Source of the DNA: QHWK01 sp035315685
Lineage (GTDB): Bacteria > Acidobacteriota > Vicinamibacteria > Vicinamibacterales > CAVVIG01
Length of the DNA stretch: 6,338 bases
Direction of reading: 5' to 3'
NCBI GenBank assembly: GCA_035315685.1
Contig: DATFXR010000370.1
Location: 1 to 6,338 of the forward strand
Shown here: positions 1 to 3,936 of the stretch, piece by piece
Layout of the letters: the number at the start of each line of letters is the position of its first letter
Position numbering within the stretch: position 1 is the stretch's first letter
Translations under genes and position numbers: made by a program
The notes under the pieces: model-generated
Databases searched by the model: none
What the model saw: only the letters and a program-made list of their open reading frames with translations
What the model was told of the DNA's origin: nothing

Positions 1-891
1 GTAGCCGATGCGCAGCACCTGCGCGACCGGCCCAATCAGGTCGATGCTGTCGTTCGGCACGTAGGCGACGACCGTGCTCGTGCCGAGCACGAACATCAGC
101 GCGATCACCGGCGCCGCGATGAACACCGAGCGCGTCACCGAGCGCGCAGGTGCCCTGGTCTCGCCCGCCAGGATGGCCATGTACTCGAAGCCGCCCAGCG
201 CGCCGAAACCCATTTTCCCGAGGATGTTCAGGTTGTAGAGCGACAGCTCCGGAAGATGAGTCCGCAACGGATGATACGCGTCGAGCGTGCCGGACAGGAG
301 ACCGATTGCCGGCAGCAGCACCACTGCGCCGAAGATCGTGATCATGAAAACGCCGCCGGTGTTGTGGACCCACTTGCCCACCGACAGGCCGATGGTGGAC
401 GTCAGGACCATCAGCGAGAGAATCACCGCCGACGAGATCGCCACGAACCAGCTGCTGCTCGTCATCCACGCGGCGTTCGGCCCGATCGCGTAGGAGAGAT
501 AGGTCGCGCACTGCAATCCCACCTCTGACGTGAACACGATCACGTACAGCCACAGGTTCCAGGCCAGCAGGAACCCCACCGTCTGATTGAACCCGAGCTT
601 CGCCCACTGATAGAGTCCGCCTTCGAGCGGCATCAGGCGGTTCAGATAGATCACGACCGCGGCGGACGGGAGATAGAACAGCACGATCGCCAGCAGCCAG
701 AAGACCACATGCGCCGGTCCCAGCTTCCCTGCCACGCCGATCCACGCGAGCCCGACGATGAACAGGATCTGCGTCAGCGCGAGATCGCCGACGCCCAGCT
801 CTTTCTTGAGTGCCGCGCTGTGGCTTTCGACGCGCGCCTCCGCCTGCGCCAGCCCGTTCGACGCGGCCGCGGCTCGATCGGTGGTGGTCAC
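1..891 (-). CDS. APC-superfamily amino-acid/amine permease, C-terminus cut by window edge
   Basis: Inner-membrane secondary transporter of the amino acid-polyamine-organocation superfamily; the substrate cannot be read from sequence. 297 residues are visible with no stop. A hydrophilic N-terminus (about 1-38) is followed by hydrophobic segments near 40-58, 62-83, 104-121, 147-168, 180-199 and 254-278. Family landmarks are P-L-E-G-G-L-Y-Q-W (88-96) and G-A-L-G-G-F-E (230-236) with A-G-E-T-R-A-P (242-248), typical of the TM6 region and following loop of APC transporters, most like the AA_permease_2 branch. Full family members are about 430-520 residues, so roughly 150-200 residues lie beyond the left edge. 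The start is taken as GTG at 891-889 because it overlaps the TGA of the upstream dehydrogenase (888-890) in a GTGA arrangement, a usual sign of translational coupling. The next in-frame Met is residue 87, too late. Upstream GGTGGCAGG abuts the start, so the ribosome site is not ideal. Confidence 0.9.
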   Translation of the reverse strand, partial: MTTTDRAAAASNGLAQAEARVESHSAALKKELGVGDLALTQILFIVGLAWIGVAGKLGPAHVVFWLLAIVLFYLPSAAVVIYLNRLMPLEGGLYQWAKLGFNQTVGFLLAWNLWLYVIVFTSEVGLQCATYLSYAIGPNAAWMTSSSWFVAISSAVILSLMVLTSTIGLSVGKWVHNTGGVFMITIFGAVVLLPAIGLLSGTLDAYHPLRTHLPELSLYNLNILGKMGFGALGGFEYMAILAGETRAPARSVTRSVFIAAPVIALMFVLGTSTVVAYVPNDSIDLIGPVAQVLRIGY

Positions 892-1655
892 CTGCCACCG
901 TCGATGGACAGGACCTGGCCGGTGATCCAACCGGCATACGCCGACGCGAAGAACAGCACGCCGTAGGCGATGTCGTCGGGCGTGCCGAGACGCTTGAGCG
1001 CGATCCGATCGACCAGCGCGCGCTGTCCGTCCTCGCCGTACGAGGCCCACTGTTTTTCCGTCGTCGGGTTCGATCGCACGAATCCAGGCGCGATGTTGTT
1101 GACGGTGATCCCCCAGGGGCCCAGTTCGTGGGCCAGTTGCCGCGTGAGGCCGATCTGCGCGGCTTTCGCCGCCGCGTACGCCTGGATGCCGGTGAGGCTG
1201 ATGGCCAGTCCTGCTCCGCTCGAAATGTTGACGATCCGTCCGCCGCGCGCCGCTTTCATGCAGGGCGCCACTGCCTGCGAGACATAAAACGCGCCCGTCA
1301 CGTTGACGTCGAAGATCGCCTGCCACTCCTCCGGCGCAACCTGCTCGAGCGGGCGTCCGACCTGCCCGAGCACGCCTCCGGCGTTGTTCACCAGGATGTC
1401 CACGCGGCCGGTGGCCGCGGACGCTGAGGAGACGCACGCCTCGACAGCAGCGCGGTCGCGTACGTCGGCGACGACGGCATGGCAGGATCCGCGGGCGCTG
1501 CGGCACATCGCTTCGGTCTGCGCGACCTCCTCAGCGATGACATCGCACGCCCACACGTCTGCGCCGCGTTCGGCGAATGCCATGGCGATGGCGCGTCCGA
1601 ATCCGTGCGCTGCGCCGGTGACGATCGCGCTCTTGCCGGTGAAGTCGAAGATCAT
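888..1655 (-). CDS. Classical short-chain dehydrogenase/reductase (SDR), NAD-type
   Basis: Cytoplasmic oxidoreductase acting on an alcohol/carbonyl pair; the substrate is unknown. The 255-residue product is standard length for a classical SDR. The Rossmann motif is T13-G-A-A-H-G-F-G20. Asp38 at the end of strand beta2 favours NAD(H) over NADP(H). Asp64 (A-D-V) and N90-N-A-G-G94 follow. The catalytic set is Asn118, Ser145/146, Tyr160 and Lys164 (Y-A-A-A-K). The protein ends with the usual G-Q-V-L-S-I-D-G-G. ATG at 1655 is chosen because the domain starts there (M-I-F-D-F-T-G-K). A GTG at 1712 would add 19 residues without SDR character, and neither start has a clear Shine-Dalgarno. It lies 151 bases after the creatininase gene and overlaps the permease by 4 bases, so co-expression with the transporter is likely. 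Names such as FabG or 3-oxoacyl-ACP reductase are possible but not supported by context. No defect is seen. Confidence 0.93.
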   Translation of the reverse strand: MIFDFTGKSAIVTGAAHGFGRAIAMAFAERGADVWACDVIAEEVAQTEAMCRSARGSCHAVVADVRDRAAVEACVSSASAATGRVDILVNNAGGVLGQVGRPLEQVAPEEWQAIFDVNVTGAFYVSQAVAPCMKAARGGRIVNISSGAGLAISLTGIQAYAAAKAAQIGLTRQLAHELGPWGITVNNIAPGFVRSNPTTEKQWASYGEDGQRALVDRIALKRLGTPDDIAYGVLFFASAYAGWITGQVLSIDGGR

Positions 1656-1711
1656 CGAGTGGCGGCGGAGTAGATGTCGGACCTCAGAAGATGCCGCCAC
1701 TGCGGCAGGCA

Positions 1712-1759
1712 CGCAGAGAAAGAAAAAACGAGACTTCTGCGCTCTCCGCGTTCTCTGCG
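1712..1759. repeat. 9-base-period CTCTGCG-type repeat with an inverted copy
   Basis: On the plus strand three tandem units of 9 bases stand at 1733-1741 (ACTTCTGCG), 1742-1750 (CTCTCCGCG) and 1751-1759 (TTCTCTGCG). A perfect inverted copy of the last unit, CGCAGAGAA, lies at 1712-1720, so the ends could pair over a 30-base loop. An A-rich stretch (1717-1728) sits between them. The block fills most of the gap between the creatininase and dehydrogenase genes. It looks unlike the coding DNA around it and resembles the short dispersed intergenic repeats of environmental bacterial genomes. I cannot tell from one copy whether it is dispersed, nor whether it affects termination or mRNA processing. 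Confidence 0.5.
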
Positions 1760-1806
1760 GTCGTTACCCCTCACGGAGACGCTCACCGTTCGCATCGTCG
1801 TCTGGC

Positions 1807-2517
1807 TCAGGACGGATTTCCCCACGAACCGGTCAGCAGCGCGCGGGTCTCGTCGACGGCGATCTGCCAGATCGCCAGCATCTCCTCGTCCGAGCGCTGA
1901 TAGAGGCCGCCGAAGTTTCCGTCGCCGACGTAGTCACGCAGCGCGGCCGGATCGAGCATGCGCACTCTCGCGAGATCCACCATCGGGCGCTGTGCCGTCG
2001 GCATGATCACGCCGGGGAGCCTGGTCCACGGAAAGTTCTCCATCCATGAGCCGTGCGACGCCACCGGATCGATCGCCCGCACCTTGGCCCAGGTGCGCGG
2101 AGCGCTCCACCAGTTGTGGAAGAGCACGCGGCAGCCCGGATGGTTGACGGTCCACTCGAGTGCGAACTGCTCCACGGCGCCATTGCCGCCGTGCCCGTTG
2201 ACGATGAGGATGCGCCGGAACCCGCTGTTGGCCATGCCGTCGAGGATGTCGCCGACCACGCGCAGGTGCGTGTCGAGGCGCAGCGAGATCGTTCCCGGAA
2301 AGGCGCGAAAGTAGGGAGTGACGCCGTACGGTACCACCGGAAACACCGGCACGCCGACGGGCTCGGCCGCTTCGGCCGCCACACGTTCCGGCAGAATGCA
2401 ATCGACGGTAAGCCGCAAATGGCTGTGCTGTTCAGTGCTGCCGAGGGGCAACACGGCGCGGTCGTCGTCCCGCAGGTACTTTTCGACCTGCATCCAGTTC
2501 ATGTCGCTGATGCGCAC
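1807..2517 (-). CDS. Creatininase-family metal-dependent amidohydrolase
   Basis: Cytoplasmic metallohydrolase of the creatininase fold, a family that cleaves cyclic or linear amides. Known members include creatinine amidohydrolase, the FAPy deformylase ArfB and the mycofactocin peptidase MftE. The 236 residues match the family length (about 230-270). Metal-site motifs are L-P-L-G-S-T-E29-Q-H31-S-H with Asp39 (T-V-D), N107-G-H109-G-G-N112, and H155-G-S-W-M-E160-N in the place of the family H-A-G-x-x-E-T-S. Glu29, His31, Asp39, His109 and Glu160 are therefore the likely metal ligands. The N107-G-H-G-G-N form differs from the N-G-H-Y-E-N of true creatininase, so creatinine is not the likely substrate. 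GTG at 2517 is chosen because GGAGAG (2527-2522) stands six bases before it; the next Met is residue 6. It lies 157 bases after the small LigA/Os1348-like gene and 151 bases before the dehydrogenase, all on one strand. Peptide-bond cleavage of a carrier peptide is an inference from context only. Confidence 0.9.
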   Translation of the reverse strand: MRISDMNWMQVEKYLRDDDRAVLPLGSTEQHSHLRLTVDCILPERVAAEAAEPVGVPVFPVVPYGVTPYFRAFPGTISLRLDTHLRVVGDILDGMANSGFRRILIVNGHGGNGAVEQFALEWTVNHPGCRVLFHNWWSAPRTWAKVRAIDPVASHGSWMENFPWTRLPGVIMPTAQRPMVDLARVRMLDPAALRDYVGDGNFGGLYQRSDEEMLAIWQIAVDETRALLTGSWGNPS

Positions 2518-2521
2518 ATCG

Positions 2522-2527
2522 CTCTCC
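2522..2527 (-). promoter_or_regulatory. Ribosome binding site deciding the GTG start of the creatininase gene
   Basis: GGAGAG on the minus strand is followed by a 6-base spacer (AGCGAT) and GTG. Its strength and spacing are the reason for preferring this GTG over the ATG five codons later. Confidence 0.65.
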
Positions 2528-2646
2528 AGTCGCCCGACAGGATAGATCGCATTCGCCCGCGCCGTGTGGCTGCGTGCGATGCGGCCGTGCGCCAGAGAGA
2601 CACCGATGCGCGTCGCGCAACAGCGCCAGTGCCGCAGCGACGTCGA

Positions 2647-2667
2647 GCCGCGTCAGCGCGACGCGGC
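2647..2667 (-). other. GC-rich hairpin just after the small gene, between it and the creatininase gene
   Basis: A perfect 8-bp inverted repeat (GCCGCGTC / GACGCGGC) with a 5-base loop begins eight bases after the TGA of the small gene at 2675-2677. On the minus-strand transcript no U-tract follows (TCGACG), so it is not a canonical intrinsic terminator. It could be a 3'-end stabilising or partial-termination hairpin that lets the small gene be expressed above the downstream enzymes, an arrangement known from several RiPP operons. In a genome this GC-rich a chance stem is also possible. Confidence 0.45.
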
Positions 2668-2674
2668 CTGACCG

Positions 2675-2914
2675 TCAGGCAGCTTCCTGAAGGCGGGCGC
2701 CGACGTCGTCCGTTATCCGATCCCAGATCGCCGGACCGATCGCGACCAGCGCGCGGATTTCGCTGTCGCACAACGGCACGCCCCAATCGGCGGCGAGGCG
2801 CAGGGTCTTCGCAGGGTTGTGGAGGAAGGCATCGCGGAGCTCCTCGTCTTCGATCAGGTGGTCGATGAAGATCTCCAGGCTCTGTTGCCGGCGGCGAGAA
2901 GGATCGTTTGCCAT
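2675..2914 (-). CDS. Small LigA/Os1348-like protein, candidate RiPP leader/carrier peptide
   Basis: A 79-residue cytoplasmic protein with no signal peptide or membrane segment. After a basic N-terminus (S6-R-R-R-Q-Q), residues 12-58 carry a helical pattern: S-L-E-I-F-I-D-H-L, then D23-E-E-L-R-D-A-F-L-H-N-P34, then L-x-L-x-x-x-W44-G-V-P-L-C-D-S-E52-I-R-A-L. This 'xxFRxxFLxxPxxxLxxxGLxLxxxExxAL' pattern is shared by LigA-type subunits of extradiol dioxygenases and by Os1348/Franean1_4349-type NHLP-clan small proteins, regarded as RiPP precursors. The last 20 residues (60-79) would be the core in a RiPP reading, but they lack Cys and Ser and hold a single Thr; the only Cys is residue 49. ATG at 2914 is chosen because AAAGGTGA (2927-2920) precedes it by five bases; ATG at 2920 overlaps that site, and TTG at 2938 is less likely. 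It is first in the minus-strand gene series. The family assignment is by eye; it may simply be a small regulatory or structural protein. Confidence 0.72.
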   Translation of the reverse strand: MANDPSRRRQQSLEIFIDHLIEDEELRDAFLHNPAKTLRLAADWGVPLCDSEIRALVAIGPAIWDRITDDVGARLQEAA

Positions 2915-2949
2915 AGTCATCACCTTTCGCGTCCTCAAAATGGCAAACG
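2905..2949 (-). promoter_or_regulatory. Inverted repeat that can sequester the start codon of the small gene
   Basis: CGTTTGCCAT (2905-2914) and ATGGCAAACG (2940-2949) are perfect 10-bp inverted repeats separated by 25 bases. On the minus-strand transcript the upstream arm can pair with the AUG and the next seven bases of the small gene, leaving the ribosome site AAAGGUGA in the loop. This would lower or regulate translation. At DNA level it could also be a two-half-site operator with 35-base centre spacing. The repeat is seen directly; its function is inferred. Confidence 0.5.
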
Positions 2950-3193
2950 GCGGGCCCGCGGTCGATCAGCTTGGGCCAGCGCGGTCATGCCCTATGAAAT
3001 GAACAACTTAGAGCGATTCGGCCGCCCGGAGCTCCGACGGGAGGCGGGCGTGCGGCTGTCGATCGACCGCCGGGTTGCGCATTCATGTGCAACTTGTACG
3101 ACTCCTGCGACGCACGCACGCGCCAAACAGGCGCGAAACGGATCGGACGGGTCCGGCACCATCCTTGCGAAGAGGAGCGAGCGGGAGCCGGCC
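2950..3193. promoter_or_regulatory. Divergent control region with a 20-bp interrupted palindrome at 3074-3093
   Basis: This non-coding stretch separates the minus-strand cluster from the plus-strand receiver-like gene and must hold both promoters unless transcription comes from further away. I see no convincing -35/-10 pair on either strand. The clearest element is GTTGCGCAT-TC-ATGTGCAAC at 3074-3093, whose 9-base arms pair at 8 of 9 positions around a 2-base centre, the shape of a dimeric repressor operator. GGGAG (3183-3187), six bases before the ATG at 3194, is the ribosome site of the receiver-like gene. Confidence 0.5.
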
Positions 3194-3565
3194 ATGAAGA
3201 ACGAAGCACAGGGCGTTTCGGGACACAACCCCTTGAGAACCGTCGCAGTGATCGCGAGAGATCCGCAGCCGGCGGTGCTCGACACCGTACTCGAGGCCGG
3301 CGACTACGACGTCGTCTTCATGGAATCGATCGAGCGCGCGTACTCGATCATCAAGCGGGCGACACCGGATCTGGTGATCGTATGCCTCGGAATCGACGAT
3401 CTCGACAGCTTTCAACTCCTGTCGATGCTGGCGCTCGACAGCGAGACCGCGCACATTCCGATCTGCACCTACGTCGCCACAGCACCGGCCGCCGAGTCCG
3501 ACGCGACCAGCGTCCGATCCTTCCCTCACGCGTCGATGCGATCACTCGTCGCCACGATGAACTGA
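3194..3565 (+). CDS. Stand-alone receiver-like protein without the phospho-acceptor Asp (pseudo-receiver)
   Basis: A 123-residue single-domain protein with the alpha/beta pattern of a response-regulator receiver and no output domain. Strand 1 is T16-V-A-V-I-A-R-D23-P; strand 3 is P58-D-L-V-I-V-C64-L, followed by I67-D-D-L-D-S-F-Q-L-L and D82-x-x-T-A-H-I-P-I-C-T-Y. In canonical receivers the position of Cys64 is the phosphorylated Asp; the conserved Thr/Ser of strand 4 (here about Val94) and the Lys before Pro (here Phe110-Pro111) are also changed. The fold is thus likely kept while two-component phosphorylation is probably lost. It may act by protein-protein contact or bind another signal. 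ATG at 3194 follows GGGAG with six bases between; the frame is open upstream, but that part overlaps the divergent gene and looks non-coding. It lies 279 bases from the divergent small gene and 371 before the receptor gene. No partner kinase is in view. Confidence 0.82.
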   Translation: MKNEAQGVSGHNPLRTVAVIARDPQPAVLDTVLEAGDYDVVFMESIERAYSIIKRATPDLVIVCLGIDDLDSFQLLSMLALDSETAHIPICTYVATAPAAESDATSVRSFPHASMRSLVATMN

Positions 3566-3936
3566 CGTTCGCACGCTCGTAGCTGTCGCGTCGGCTGCTG
3601 CATTCCGGCCGCCGCTCGTCTCTTCACGACCACTCAAACTTCGCGCGACAACGCGACACGCGTCACGTTGCGGCCGGCTGCTGCTTTCTGGTTGACGCTC
3701 GGTTGAAGCCTTCGCGCTCCGTCACTCTGATCTCAACGCACACCGCGTCGACACTTTGCAGATTCCGCGACAGCCTGCACCAACGTGCGCACGCATCGCA
3801 TCGATGCGCGAACATCATGCGCCTCACACCACCGGCCGCTAACTCGTTGACCCGTCGCTGAAACATCGCCGTCGCACACGCCCGGCATCGCGCGTGGCGC
3901 TGCCGTTGCTCTGTCGCCCGCGCGGAGGACAGCGAC
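3566..3936. other. Gene-free stretch before the TonB-dependent receptor gene, with two adjacent palindromes
   Basis: No frame on either strand looks like a real gene here; a minus-strand frame of 165 codons runs from 3663 into the receptor gene and has no recognisable content. Two perfect palindromes stand almost end to end: CGTGCGCACG (3784-3793) and CGCATCGATGCG (3797-3808), about 130-150 bases before the receptor start. They could form an operator or a short stem but may be chance in GC-rich DNA. TTGAC boxes occur at 3692 and 3847, but neither has a convincing -10 element about 17 bases later. No terminator with a U-tract is visible after the receiver-like gene. Confidence 0.4.

Noticed and set aside
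810..1427. Plus-strand frame of 205 codons, and a 248-codon one at 1303-2049
   Set aside because: Both are antisense to the dehydrogenase, whose catalytic and cofactor motifs are complete, and the second also runs into the creatininase gene.
1656..1712. Longer dehydrogenase starting at GTG 1712
   Set aside because: The extra 19 residues precede the usual SDR N-terminus, run to the edge of the repeat block and have no ribosome site.
2432..2620. Cys-containing 62-residue minus-strand frame overlapping the creatininase start, considered as a second precursor peptide
   Set aside because: It starts with TTG without a clear ribosome site and overlaps the well-supported hydrolase gene in another frame; the Cys residues arise from out-of-frame codons.
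2053..2868. Plus-strand frame of 271 codons
   Set aside because: Antisense to the creatininase and small genes; Arg-rich and without motifs.
2915..2938. Longer small protein starting at TTG 2938 or ATG 2920
   Set aside because: The best ribosome site, AAAGGTGA, is spaced correctly only for ATG 2914 and overlaps the ATG at 2920.
2950..2959. Palindrome GCGGGCCCGC upstream of the small gene
   Set aside because: Short and purely G/C, as expected by chance in this composition; adjacent to the stronger inverted repeat and not needed to explain it.
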